Below, one piece after another: positions 33,957-42,322 of a stretch of 64,000 nucleotides of DNA (the first letter of the stretch is position 1; the number at the start of each line of letters is the position of its first letter). The position numbers and the translations under genes were made by a program. A model generated the notes under the pieces. The model was given only the letters and a program-made list of their open reading frames with translations. It did no database searches and was not told the DNA's origin. Origin of the DNA: an uncultured Propionivibrio sp. (GTDB taxonomy: Bacteria; Pseudomonadota; Gammaproteobacteria; Burkholderiales; Rhodocyclaceae); assembly GCF_963666255.1 (NCBI RefSeq), contig NZ_OY762655.1, forward strand, positions 62,001 to 126,000, in the 5' to 3' direction.

Positions 33957-36146
33957 TCAGCGCCCGGCGGGCTTTCGCCAGGGCAGGGTGGCGCGGCGAT
34001 GGACGGCCATCGGAACGACACCATACTCGGCCGTCGAGACACTGTCCAAGAGGCTGCAGGCGGCGATCTGCGCCTGCCGTTTCTCCATGCGCGCGCGGCG
34101 TTCGTCCATCAGTTCGTGGCGTGCCTCGAAGGGCGGCGCCTTGAGCGGTACGAGTTCGCCGCGCAGAAAGGCGTCGCGATCGAGCAGATCGATGCGCTTG
34201 TCGCTGAGCCGGACCCAGAGCAGGTCGCCGTTCATCAGCGCGCCGATACCGCCGCCCTCGAAGGCTTCCGGCACCGTGTGGCCGACGCAGGCGCCCTTGG
34301 TGACGCCGGAATAGCGGCCGTCGGTCACCATGATCGAGGTCTTCTCGACGTCACCGTGGTGGCGCAGGTACTGGCTCGGCGCGAACATCTCGGGCATGCC
34401 GAAGGCCTTGGGCCCCTGGCCGGCAATGACGAAGGCAAAGGACAGCGTGCCGCGCTGGATCATCGTGCGGATGTCCTCGTCGGCCGGCGCGTAGTTGTGG
34501 CGGCGCAGCGCGGCGAGGAGTTCGGGTGTCAGTTCTGGCATGCCGGCCAGCGTATCGACGAGGTTGCCGGAATGCAGTTCGTCGTTGCACGGGTGCTCGT
34601 TTTCGTAATAGCGCACGACAAAGACATGGTCGTTGAAGCGTTCGTATTGCGAGGTCGCCATGCCCGAGACCTTGAGCGTGCAGGACGAGAAGAAATTGCC
34701 GCGCAGGATGTCCGTGCCCGAAATGTCGCGGATCGGGTGGATGCGGATGACCGAGCGCTCCTGCGGCAGTGCCGGCGAGACGGCGACCTCGATGGCGGCG
34801 AGGCGTTCGCCCCAGGTCTTGCCGGCGACGGTCGGCGCGTCGAGGTCGAGCGGTACGCGCAGGGCATCGAGCGCCTTGTACAGGCTGGCGATGCCATGGT
34901 GATGACCGGCCAGCCATTGCTGCGCCAGCACGTGGGTATCGCGCTGCTCGGTTAGGCTGTGGGCGAAGATGTCCGGTACCGGGTGTTCGTTGCCGATCGC
35001 TTCATAGTCGAAGAGCGAGACGTCGAAGCCGGCGTGGCGCATGACGGCCGGCATGTGAAGCATCAGGTTGCTCGAACTGCCGGTGGCGTTATGGATGCGG
35101 ATGGCATTGGCGTAGTTTGCCGCGAGGATCTCGCAGACGGCATATTCCGGGCGATTGATCAGCCGGAACAGGCTGTCGACGTAGCGGGCGACGAGCGCCG
35201 TCGGCGGTTCGTCGATCAGGAGTTCGGCCTCGGGCGGGACGAAGCCAAGCGCCGAGACGAGGGTGCGCGAGGAGTTGCCGCTGCCGTTGAAGGCGCAGAT
35301 GCCGCCCTTGTCGTCGCAGGTGGCGGCGGCGAGTTCGTTGAGGAGGGTCCGGGCCTCCGGCGCGGCGATCAGGCCGTGCTCGACGGCGCGGTTGAGCATG
35401 CCGAGGAAGGCTTCGTCGGACGAGCACTGGAGGATGTAGCGGCAGTTGTTCTCGATATCGTCGGCGAGTTGCTCGTCGCCGGCAGCGCGTGCCTTGTTCT
35501 GTATGACACGCAGCTTTTCGCGCGTCGTCGCCGGGATCGTGCCGCCCTTGAGTACATGCGCCGGGACGAAGACGGCCCAGACCGGTGCCGTGCCGCGTTC
35601 GGGGGCGCGCCGTGCCCGGTCGGCGGCGGCGAGGCCGGAGAGGATGCCGGTCGGTGTCTTGTCGCAGCCCGACAGCACGTAAGCGGCGTGGTAACTGTGT
35701 CCTTCGAAATTGATGTTGATGGCCATTGCGCTGTGGTTGCGCGAGGCGAGCGAATAGCTCTGGCCGATGTTGCTCTGGGCCGTGCCGTCGCAGATCACCG
35801 GCAGGCCGAAGGCAAACGGCACGCCGCCGTTCTGCCAGATGCGCGCGGCGGCACGCAGCGTGTGTTCGTGGTCGTAGAGATGGGCGGGATGGTCGGGAGA
35901 TCCGGCGATGATGCAGATGCGCGGGCGGTTGGCGACGAGGCGCTCGACGATCACCGCCTGCGAGATTTCGCCCAGGCCGGCAAATCCCGGCTCGGTGTCG
36001 AGCAGTTCGGCGGCGCGCCGGAGCAGCGCCTGGACGGTAATGGGCTCGTTGGCGAGGCCCTGAATGCATTCGCGATAGGGGTTGTTGCGCTCTTCAACGT
36101 AGAGCGAGGCGAACTCGGGGTTGATGACTTCTTGGTGTGGTTTCAT
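33957..36146 (-). CDS. IlvD/Edd family sugar-acid dehydratase (long form)
   Basis: A 729-residue iron-sulfur dehydratase of the IlvD/Edd family. Three cysteines fit the cluster ligands: Cys119 (VICDG), Cys161 (SGCDKTPTG) and Cys284 (GGICAFNGSGNSS). Later motifs are GSSSNLMLHMPA and TDGRYSGVTKGACVGH. Between VLKGGTIPA (about 199-206) and Cys284 there is a segment of about 75 residues, longer than in YjhG-type proteins. Likely substrates are aldonates such as gluconate, xylonate or galactonate. It is the first gene of the leftward operon; the start at 36146 has no strong ribosome-binding site, and a 16-bp palindrome lies 11-26 bases upstream. Confidence 0.85.
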   Translation of the reverse strand: MKPHQEVINPEFASLYVEERNNPYRECIQGLANEPITVQALLRRAAELLDTEPGFAGLGEISQAVIVERLVANRPRICIIAGSPDHPAHLYDHEHTLRAAARIWQNGGVPFAFGLPVICDGTAQSNIGQSYSLASRNHSAMAININFEGHSYHAAYVLSGCDKTPTGILSGLAAADRARRAPERGTAPVWAVFVPAHVLKGGTIPATTREKLRVIQNKARAAGDEQLADDIENNCRYILQCSSDEAFLGMLNRAVEHGLIAAPEARTLLNELAAATCDDKGGICAFNGSGNSSRTLVSALGFVPPEAELLIDEPPTALVARYVDSLFRLINRPEYAVCEILAANYANAIRIHNATGSSSNLMLHMPAVMRHAGFDVSLFDYEAIGNEHPVPDIFAHSLTEQRDTHVLAQQWLAGHHHGIASLYKALDALRVPLDLDAPTVAGKTWGERLAAIEVAVSPALPQERSVIRIHPIRDISGTDILRGNFFSSCTLKVSGMATSQYERFNDHVFVVRYYENEHPCNDELHSGNLVDTLAGMPELTPELLAALRRHNYAPADEDIRTMIQRGTLSFAFVIAGQGPKAFGMPEMFAPSQYLRHHGDVEKTSIMVTDGRYSGVTKGACVGHTVPEAFEGGGIGALMNGDLLWVRLSDKRIDLLDRDAFLRGELVPLKAPPFEARHELMDERRARMEKRQAQIAACSLLDSVSTAEYGVVPMAVHRRATLPWRKPAGR

Positions 36147-36156
36147 GCGTCGCGTT

Positions 36157-36172
36157 GGGATGACGTCATCCC
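36157..36172. promoter_or_regulatory. Perfect 16-bp palindrome GGGATGACGTCATCCC
   Basis: An exact inverted repeat 11-26 bases upstream of the IlvD/Edd start. It could be a repressor site for the leftward operon, or, in the mRNA, a hairpin limiting access to the start codon. Confidence 0.55.
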
Positions 36173-36211
36173 GTCTGAATGGGAAATCGAGTGATCTACA
36201 ATACAAGTAGG

Positions 36212-36224
36212 ATTGTACTACAAT
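36212..36224. promoter_or_regulatory. Putative DgoR operator ATTGTACTACAAT
   Basis: A perfect palindrome around a central C. Its core TTGTACTACAA fits the operator known for E. coli DgoR, TTGTA(G/C)TACA(A/T). The DgoR-like regulator is encoded at 39789 in the rightward operon. An extra TACAAT half-site at 36197-36202 lies 15 bases to the left. Confidence 0.7.
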
Positions 36225-36450
36225 CGTGTTGACATTGCACCATAACGTGTTGCAGACTGTGGGGCATAAACGATATAGGGCACCTGTCGAGTGCCGTCTC
36301 GCTTCCCGGTTTTGGGGGGCGGGGCAACAAGGGGGAGGGTGCTTGAGGCGAGTGCGCGCGGCGATCGCGCGTGCGGGGTCGATTTGTGCTCTTCCCGCTG
36401 ACAGGACCATGGCATCAACGGACCATGAAGACGAGGCGAGGTAGATCACT

Positions 36451-37533
36451 ATGGCATACGGACTCAATATTCTTCCGCAGGGCGCGCTGGATTTTGTTTC
36501 GCTGGGCGCACTGATTCACCGTCTGGACCCGGGCATCGTGCCGTTCCGGCGCGCGACGGGCTGCGACATCCACATCAGCGGCGGTGAGTTCAACTGCGCC
36601 GCCAATCTCGCCAGCTGCTTCGGCATGAAGACCGGCATCGTCTCGGCGATGGTCGATTACCCGGTCGGCGAACTGATCGATCACGCAGTGCGCTCGATGG
36701 GCGTCAAGCCCTTCTACAAACGCTTCAAGCATAACGGCGTCAATGGTCCGAACATGGCAACGGTCTACAGTGATCGCGGCCAGGGCGTGCGTCCGCCGGT
36801 GGTCTTCTACAACCGGGCGAACGAAGCGGCGGGCATGCTCAAGGCCGGCGATTTCGACTGGGCCCAGATCTTTGCCGGCGGCGTCCGCTGGTTCCATTGC
36901 GGCGGCATTTTCTCGGCGCTGTCGGCGACGACGCCCGAGGTGATCATCGAGGGCATGAAAGCGGCCAAGGCGCAGGGTGCCGTCGTTTCCTTCGACCTCA
37001 ACTACCGCGCCAAGCTCTGGAACGTCGCGGGCGGTGAGCAGCATGCCGTCGCCGTGCTCGACCGCATCCTCAAGCATGTCGATGTGCTGGTCGGTAACGA
37101 GGAAGACCTGCAGAAGAGCCTCGGCATTGCGGGGCCGGAAGTCGAGGCCAAGTCAAAGCTTGATTCAAGCGCCTTCTTCGGCATGATCGATGCCGTGCTG
37201 GCCAAGCATCCCCAGATCAAGATCGTCGCGACGACGCTGCGCGAAGTGCATTCGACCAATCGTCATAGCTGGAGCGCGGTGGCATGGATCGATGGCAAGA
37301 CGTATTCGGCGCCGACGATGGAGCTCGATGTGCATGACCGCATCGGCGGCGGCGACGGTTTTGCCGCCGGCTTCTTCTACGGCCTGCTGAGCGGCGAGAC
37401 GCCGGAAACCGCGATCAAGCTCGGTTGGGCGCACGGTGCGCTGCTGACGACCTTCCCGGGTGACGTCAGCATGGCTTCGGTTGACGAAGTGCGCTCGCTG
37501 GCGCAGGGCGGTTCGGCGCGCGTGCAACGCTAA
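36451..37533 (+). CDS. PfkB family sugar kinase (2-keto-3-deoxy-sugar-acid kinase-like)
   Basis: A 360-residue carbohydrate kinase. It has the N-terminal substrate part HISGGEFNCAANLASCFG and the C-terminal PfkB signature DRIGGGDGFAAGF, where the catalytic Asp lies in GGGDG. The likely reaction is ATP-dependent phosphorylation of 2-keto-3-deoxygluconate or -galactonate made by the dehydratases across the intergenic region. Classical DgoK is a different kinase family, so this would be a replacement. It is the first gene of the rightward operon, with GAGGCGAGG before the start. Confidence 0.87.
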   Translation: MAYGLNILPQGALDFVSLGALIHRLDPGIVPFRRATGCDIHISGGEFNCAANLASCFGMKTGIVSAMVDYPVGELIDHAVRSMGVKPFYKRFKHNGVNGPNMATVYSDRGQGVRPPVVFYNRANEAAGMLKAGDFDWAQIFAGGVRWFHCGGIFSALSATTPEVIIEGMKAAKAQGAVVSFDLNYRAKLWNVAGGEQHAVAVLDRILKHVDVLVGNEEDLQKSLGIAGPEVEAKSKLDSSAFFGMIDAVLAKHPQIKIVATTLREVHSTNRHSWSAVAWIDGKTYSAPTMELDVHDRIGGGDGFAAGFFYGLLSGETPETAIKLGWAHGALLTTFPGDVSMASVDEVRSLAQGGSARVQR

Positions 37534-37551
37534 GGCGGGAGTTGAAGGCAG

Positions 37552-38700
37552 ATGTCGATGCGGAAAGTCAGAACGGCGATCATCGGCTGCGGCAAGGTCA
37601 GCGACCTCCATGCCGAAGCGATGAAGGCGACGCCGGAGGCCGAGTTCGTCGCGATCTACAGCCGTAGTCGCGACAAGGCCGAGCAGTACGGCAAGAAATA
37701 CGGCGTGCAAGGGTTCAGCGATATCCGCGAGATGATCGTCTCGGCGGGCGTCGAGATGGTTGTCGTATGCACGCCGCATCCGGCGCACCGCGACGCAGCC
37801 ATCGCCGCGGCTGAAGCCGGCGCACATGTCCTTGTCGAGAAACCCCTCGGCGCGAGCCTGCAGGAATGCGACGACATGATCGACGCGGCGCGGCGCGCCG
37901 GCGTCAAGATCGGCACGGTATGCCAACGGCGTTTCTACGCGCCGGTGCAGCGTCTGCGCCGCGCCATCGACGACGGCAAAATCGGCACGCCGGCGCTCGG
38001 TACCGTGCTGATGCTCGGTTGGCGTGACGAGAAGTACTACGAGAGCGACCCCTGGCGCGGCCAGTGGGCGTCGGAGGGCGGTGGCGTGCTGGTCAATCAG
38101 GCGCCGCACCAGCTCGATCTGCTGCAGTGGTTCATGGGGCCGATCGACGAGTTGTTCGGCGTCTGGGCCAACCTCAACCATCCTTACATTGAGGTCGAAG
38201 ATACCGCCGTGGCGATCGTGCGTTTTCGCAGCGGCGCGCTCGGCAATATCGTTGTCAGCAATTCGCAGAAGCCCGGCATTTACGGCAAAGTCCATGTGCA
38301 TGGCCAGAACGGTGCCTCGGTCGGTGTGCAGACCGATGGCGGCGCCATGTTTGTCGCCGGCATGTCGTCGGTGCTCGAACCGCCGGTCAACGATTTGTGG
38401 ACGGTGCCCGGCGAAGAGCATCTGCTCGAACAGTGGAAGCGGCAGGACAGCGACGAGTTCAATGGGTTGCCCAACGCCGTCGCGCATTATTTCCATCTGC
38501 AGCTTCAGGATTTCCTGCGCGCGATTATCAAAGGGACCGAGCCGCTGATCAGCGGAGAGGACGGACGGCGGACGGTGGAGATCTTCACTGCCATCTATCG
38601 TTCGCAAAAGACCGGTGCGCCGGTCAAGTTCCCGCTCGTGCCGGACGCCGGCGACCGGGATTACGGCACCTACAAATCGGTGCCCGTGCAAGTGCAATGA
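37552..38700 (+). CDS. Gfo/Idh/MocA family oxidoreductase
   Basis: A 382-residue NAD(P)-dependent oxidoreductase. The Rossmann motif is AIIGCGKVSDLHAEAM, the catalytic lysine lies in EKPLGASLQ (about residue 99) and the substrate motif is GGGVLVNQAPHQLDLLQW. The family acts on sugars, inositols and sugar acids. In this operon it may oxidise or reduce a sugar-acid or lactone feeding the dehydratases. The precise substrate cannot be read from sequence. Confidence 0.88.
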   Translation: MSMRKVRTAIIGCGKVSDLHAEAMKATPEAEFVAIYSRSRDKAEQYGKKYGVQGFSDIREMIVSAGVEMVVVCTPHPAHRDAAIAAAEAGAHVLVEKPLGASLQECDDMIDAARRAGVKIGTVCQRRFYAPVQRLRRAIDDGKIGTPALGTVLMLGWRDEKYYESDPWRGQWASEGGGVLVNQAPHQLDLLQWFMGPIDELFGVWANLNHPYIEVEDTAVAIVRFRSGALGNIVVSNSQKPGIYGKVHVHGQNGASVGVQTDGGAMFVAGMSSVLEPPVNDLWTVPGEEHLLEQWKRQDSDEFNGLPNAVAHYFHLQLQDFLRAIIKGTEPLISGEDGRRTVEIFTAIYRSQKTGAPVKFPLVPDAGDRDYGTYKSVPVQVQ

Positions 38701-38722
38701 CGATGTCTTCAGGAGAGAGTTT

Positions 38723-39754
38723 GTGAAAGCGCTGGTTCTCAAGGAATACAACCATTTCGTTTGTGAAGAAGTGCCGGTCCCGGAGATTGCCGCCGACGAA
38801 GTGCTGATTCGTGTCAAGGCCTGCGGCATCTGCGGCAGCGATGTCCATGGCATGGATGGCAGCACCGGCCGGCGCATTCCGCCGATCATCATGGGGCACG
38901 AGGCCGCCGGCGTCATCGAGCAGGTTGGTTCGGGCGTCAGCGAGTGGGCGGTCGGTGAGCGCGTGACCTTCGATTCGACGGTCGTGACCCGTCAGGACTT
39001 CTATTCGCAAAAAGGGATTTTCAACCTCAGCGATTATCGCAAGGTGCTCGGCGTTTCCTGCCCGGAATACCGCCAGCATGGCGCCTTCGCCGAGTTCGTC
39101 GCAGTGCCGCAGTCGGTGCTTTATCGCTTGCCCGAGGGATTGAGCTTCGAGCAGGCGGCGATGACCGAGCCGGTTTCGGTCGCCTTCCACGCGGTCAATC
39201 TCCTGCCCAGCGAACTCAATGACAGTGCCATCGTCGTCGGTTGCGGCATGATCGGCCTGTTTGTCGTCCAGGCGCTGCGCATCAAGGGCTGCGGCAGCAT
39301 CATCGCCATCGATCTCGATCAGTCGCGTCTCGACAAGGCGGTCAAGTTCGGCGCCGATCACGCGCTCAAGGCGGATGATCCTGACATCGTCGACAAGATC
39401 CGCGCGCTGACGCATGGACGTGGCGCCGATCTCGCCGTCGAGGTCGTCGGCATCACGCCGACGGTGAATCTCGCCATCAACGGCGTGCGCAAGGGCGGCA
39501 AGGTCGCGCTCGTCGGTAATCTCTCGCCGAAGATCGATCTGCCGCTGCAGGCGGTCGTGACGCGCCAGATCACGATCTACGGTTCCTGCGCGTCGGCGGG
39601 CGAGTATCCGGCCTGTCTCGACATGATCGCCAGCGGCCGCGTCAAGGTCGATGAGATGATGTCGGCGGTTGTGCCGCTCGAGGATGCCGCCGGCTGGTTC
39701 GAGCGCCTGCATCGCGGCGAGCCGGGCTTGATGAAGGTAATCGTTTCGCCGTAG
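38723..39754 (+). CDS. Medium-chain dehydrogenase lacking the structural zinc site
   Basis: A 343-residue MDR-family dehydrogenase. The catalytic-zinc Cys is present (ACGICGSDVHGM) with GHEAAGVIEQVG, and the NAD fold has GCGMIGLFVVQAL. In the lobe that normally carries four structural-zinc Cys it reads STVVTRQDFYSQKG and IFNLSDYRKVLG, where Thr, Asp and Ser stand in place of Cys, while flanking family sequence (VLGVSCPEYRQHGAFAEFV) is kept. The GTG start follows AGGAGAG. It lies between the Gfo/Idh/MocA and dgoR-like genes and is probably a sugar-acid or polyol dehydrogenase. Confidence 0.87.
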   Translation: MKALVLKEYNHFVCEEVPVPEIAADEVLIRVKACGICGSDVHGMDGSTGRRIPPIIMGHEAAGVIEQVGSGVSEWAVGERVTFDSTVVTRQDFYSQKGIFNLSDYRKVLGVSCPEYRQHGAFAEFVAVPQSVLYRLPEGLSFEQAAMTEPVSVAFHAVNLLPSELNDSAIVVGCGMIGLFVVQALRIKGCGSIIAIDLDQSRLDKAVKFGADHALKADDPDIVDKIRALTHGRGADLAVEVVGITPTVNLAINGVRKGGKVALVGNLSPKIDLPLQAVVTRQITIYGSCASAGEYPACLDMIASGRVKVDEMMSAVVPLEDAAGWFERLHRGEPGLMKVIVSP

Positions 39755-39788
39755 GCTCTCTCATCTTTTCGAAAGCGAACCGCCAACC

Positions 39789-40490
39789 ATGACCAAGACC
39801 GATCGATTGATCGAAGCGTTCGGCAAGCAGATTGCCCAGGGCGACTACGTGCCGGGTTCGGCGCTGCCGTCCGAGGCCGAACTCTGCACACGTTTCGAGA
39901 CCTCGCGCAATGTGCTGCGCGAGGTCGTCAAGGTCTTGTCGACGAAGCGACTGATCGATGCCCAGCGTCATCGCGGCCTCTTCGTCATGCCGCGCGAACA
40001 ATGGAATTATCTTGATGCCGATGTGCTGGAGTGGGTGCTCGAAAAGGGCGTCAACCAGGATCTGATCTCGTCGCTGATCGAGGTCCGCAGCCTGATCGAA
40101 CCGACGATTTCGCGCTGGGCGGCTGAACGGGCGACAGCGGTCGATCTCGTTGCCATCGAGGCCAACCTGAATGCGATGATCGCCAGCCGCGGCCATCCGC
40201 ATGCTTTCCACGAGGCCGATATCGGTTTTCATAATGCCATCCTGCTGGCGACGCACAACGTCGTCATTCAGCAACTGAGCGACGCGATCACGGCGCTGCA
40301 GCGGGCGATCTTTGACTACACCTTCCGTACCGACGACGCGCATATCACGCGGACGATCGGGGTGCATCAGGAGTTGTTCGACGCCATCCGGAGGAAGAAT
40401 GCCGTGGCAGCGGAAGAAGCTTCACGTCATATGGTGCTGGATACCCAGGATCGGGCGTTCGCCGAGCTGGTCAAGGAGGAGGTTTCTTGA
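39789..40490 (+). CDS. dgoR: GntR/FadR-family regulator, DgoR-like
   Basis: A 233-residue regulator with an N-terminal winged helix (GDYVPGSALPSEAELCTRFE, TSRNVLREVVKVL) and a C-terminal FCD ligand domain (SLIEVRSLIEPTISRWAAER, FHEADIGFHNAILL). It is strongly similar to E. coli DgoR, which represses galactonate genes and is released by D-galactonate. The operator at 36212-36224 and dgoD in the divergent operon support the same circuit. FCD metal-ligand residues (Asp, His, His) appear present. Confidence 0.9.
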   Translation: MTKTDRLIEAFGKQIAQGDYVPGSALPSEAELCTRFETSRNVLREVVKVLSTKRLIDAQRHRGLFVMPREQWNYLDADVLEWVLEKGVNQDLISSLIEVRSLIEPTISRWAAERATAVDLVAIEANLNAMIASRGHPHAFHEADIGFHNAILLATHNVVIQQLSDAITALQRAIFDYTFRTDDAHITRTIGVHQELFDAIRRKNAVAAEEASRHMVLDTQDRAFAELVKEEVS

Positions 40491-40599
40491 GTTTTTGTAA
40501 GCGTTTGCAGGGCGCCGCGTCCGTGTAGCTGGTATGTCGGTTTCATGCAAACTTGATTGTGTTTTTTGTGGGGTCAATTCCATTCATAAAGGAGCAAGC

Positions 40600-41607
40600 A
40601 TGAGAAAGTCGATGTTGAAGAAAATTGCCGTGGCTGTGGCTTTCGGTTTTCTGGCTGGCAGCAGCGCCTTCGCGGCTGTGACCGGGCGTGTCGGTCACGC
40701 GATGCCGGAAGACCATCCGCAAGCCAAGGCGATGAACAAGTTCGTCGAACTGGCGGCGAAGTACACCAACAACAACGTCCAGCTGAAGGCCTTCCATAGC
40801 GCTACGCTCGGCAGCGACGAGAAGATGCTGCAGGCCGTCCAGTCGGGCACGCAGGAGTTTTACATCGGCACGCTGGCGCCGTTCTCGGCGAAGGTCAAGG
40901 AAGTCCAGGTCTGGGATCTGCCTTTCCTGTTCGCCAACACCAAGGAAGTCTATACGGTGCTTGACGGCGCTGCCTGCAAGAAGATCTTCGAGAAGCTCGA
41001 GCCGATCGGCGTGCATGGCCTGATGTGGACCGGCATGGGTTTCCGCAACCTGTCGAACAGCAAGCGGCCGGTGACCAAGCTCGAAGACATCAACGGTCTG
41101 AAGGTGCGTGTCATGGCCAACCCGGTGGCGCTCGAAACCTGGAAGACGCTTGGCGCCAACGCCGTGCCGATGGCTTTTGCCGAAGTGTTCACGGCGCTTG
41201 AGATCAAGGCGATCGACGGCCAGGAAAACCCGCTCGTGCATATGTACTCCAACAAGATGCAGGAAGTGCAGAAGTACATCTCGCTGTCGAACCACGTTTA
41301 CACGCCGGTGGCGCTGGTTGCCTCGAAGAAGTTCTGGGACGGCCTGAGCGCGGCTGACAAGCAGGGCGTGCAGAAGGCGGCCGACGAAGCCCGTCTGCTG
41401 CAGCGTCAGTTGCTCGACGAAGGCGATCGCGAAGTGATCAAGAAGTTCGGCGAAGCCGGTGTCAAGGTCGATGCGATTCCGCCGGCCGAACTCACCAAGA
41501 TTCAGGAAAAGGTGAAGCCGGTGATCGCCAAGTTCGCACCGCAGATCGGCGAGGATTTCCTCAAGGAATTCCAGGCTGAAATCGATAAGGTTCGCGCGGG
41601 CAAGTAA
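40600..41607 (+). CDS. dctP: TRAP transporter solute-binding protein (DctP family)
   Basis: A 335-residue periplasmic binding protein. Signal peptide is about residues 1-26 (ending SSAFA). The family motifs GHAMPEDHPQAKAMNKF, FRNLSNSKRPVTKLEDING and LKVRVMANPVALE include the conserved Arg (in VRVMANP) that binds the substrate carboxylate. The start at 40600 follows AAAGGAG by 7 bases. Ligands of TRAP systems are organic or sugar acids; the operon suggests an aldonate. Confidence 0.93.
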   Translation: MRKSMLKKIAVAVAFGFLAGSSAFAAVTGRVGHAMPEDHPQAKAMNKFVELAAKYTNNNVQLKAFHSATLGSDEKMLQAVQSGTQEFYIGTLAPFSAKVKEVQVWDLPFLFANTKEVYTVLDGAACKKIFEKLEPIGVHGLMWTGMGFRNLSNSKRPVTKLEDINGLKVRVMANPVALETWKTLGANAVPMAFAEVFTALEIKAIDGQENPLVHMYSNKMQEVQKYISLSNHVYTPVALVASKKFWDGLSAADKQGVQKAADEARLLQRQLLDEGDREVIKKFGEAGVKVDAIPPAELTKIQEKVKPVIAKFAPQIGEDFLKEFQAEIDKVRAGK

Positions 41608-41740
41608 GCTCGCGTCATTGGACGCCGGATCGTCGCCCGTGTTGCGGGGCGGCGGTCCGGTCGAGGGCCCGGTACGTCCGGGTCCGTGCGCCCACCGTGG
41701 CGTCTGAACTTGTTTCTGTTCTCTCGTAAGGAAACGTGAG

Positions 41741-42322
41741 ATGAAAGATTTTGTGCACGCGGTAAGAAGTGGCTTCTACCGTTTGCTGGAAGTGATTCTG
41801 GTAATCAGCATGGTGGTGATGTTCGTGCTGGTATTCACGAACGTGATGCTGCGGATCTTTTTGAATACGGGCATCGATTTTGCTGAGGAGATTCCGCGCT
41901 TTGCGTTTATCTGGATGACCTTTGTCGGTGCGGTGATCGGGATGAACAAGCACACGCACCTTGGGGTGGATATGGTGGTGGCGGCCTTGCCGGTATTCGG
42001 GCGCAAGGTGTGCTGGGGCATCAGCCAGGTGATCATGACGGTGTGCAGCCTGTACATGCTGTACGGGACGTGGATGCAGCACGAGATCATTGCGTCGAAC
42101 GCGTCGCCGGTGCTGCAGTTGAGCATGCTGTGGGTGTATGGCGTGAGCTACCTGACGGGGACGGCGATCACGATCATCTGCCTGTCGAATATCGTCCGGC
42201 TGTTCCTTGGTCAGGTTGATGAGAGCGAGCTGATCGACGTGCAGGAAGAAGGCATGGAAGAGGCGCACGAGATCGAGAAGGAAATGGCCGAACACGCGAG
42301 CCACGGGGGGAACAAGGCATGA
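41741..42322 (+). CDS. dctQ: TRAP transporter small permease (DctQ family)
   Basis: A 193-residue four-helix membrane protein: FRLLEVILVISMVVMF-like first helix, then FAEEIPRFAFIWMTFVGAV (a conserved DctQ segment), GMNKHTHLGVD and LWVYGVSYLTG. The C-terminal tail is long and acidic. It overlaps dctM by ATGA. Confidence 0.93.
   Translation: MKDFVHAVRSGFYRLLEVILVISMVVMFVLVFTNVMLRIFLNTGIDFAEEIPRFAFIWMTFVGAVIGMNKHTHLGVDMVVAALPVFGRKVCWGISQVIMTVCSLYMLYGTWMQHEIIASNASPVLQLSMLWVYGVSYLTGTAITIICLSNIVRLFLGQVDESELIDVQEEGMEEAHEIEKEMAEHASHGGNKA

Larger units (their letters stand above)
36147..36450. other. Shared intergenic control region of the divergent sugar-acid operons
   Basis: 304 bases between the leftward and rightward operons. 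It holds a DgoR-type operator, a second palindrome and A+T-rich promoter DNA in its left half; the right half is G+C-rich with no clear signal. TTGACA occurs at 36229-36234 on the plus strand without a good -10 at the usual distance. Confidence 0.6.

Noticed and set aside
34959..36194. Long plus-strand frame opposite the IlvD/Edd gene
   Set aside because: An antisense shadow with glycine/arginine/valine-rich composition; the minus-strand gene has clear catalytic motifs.
40503..40552. GTTTGCA ... TGCAAAC inverted repeat before dctP
   Set aside because: Seven-base arms with a 36-base loop are likely to occur by chance and no other support is present.
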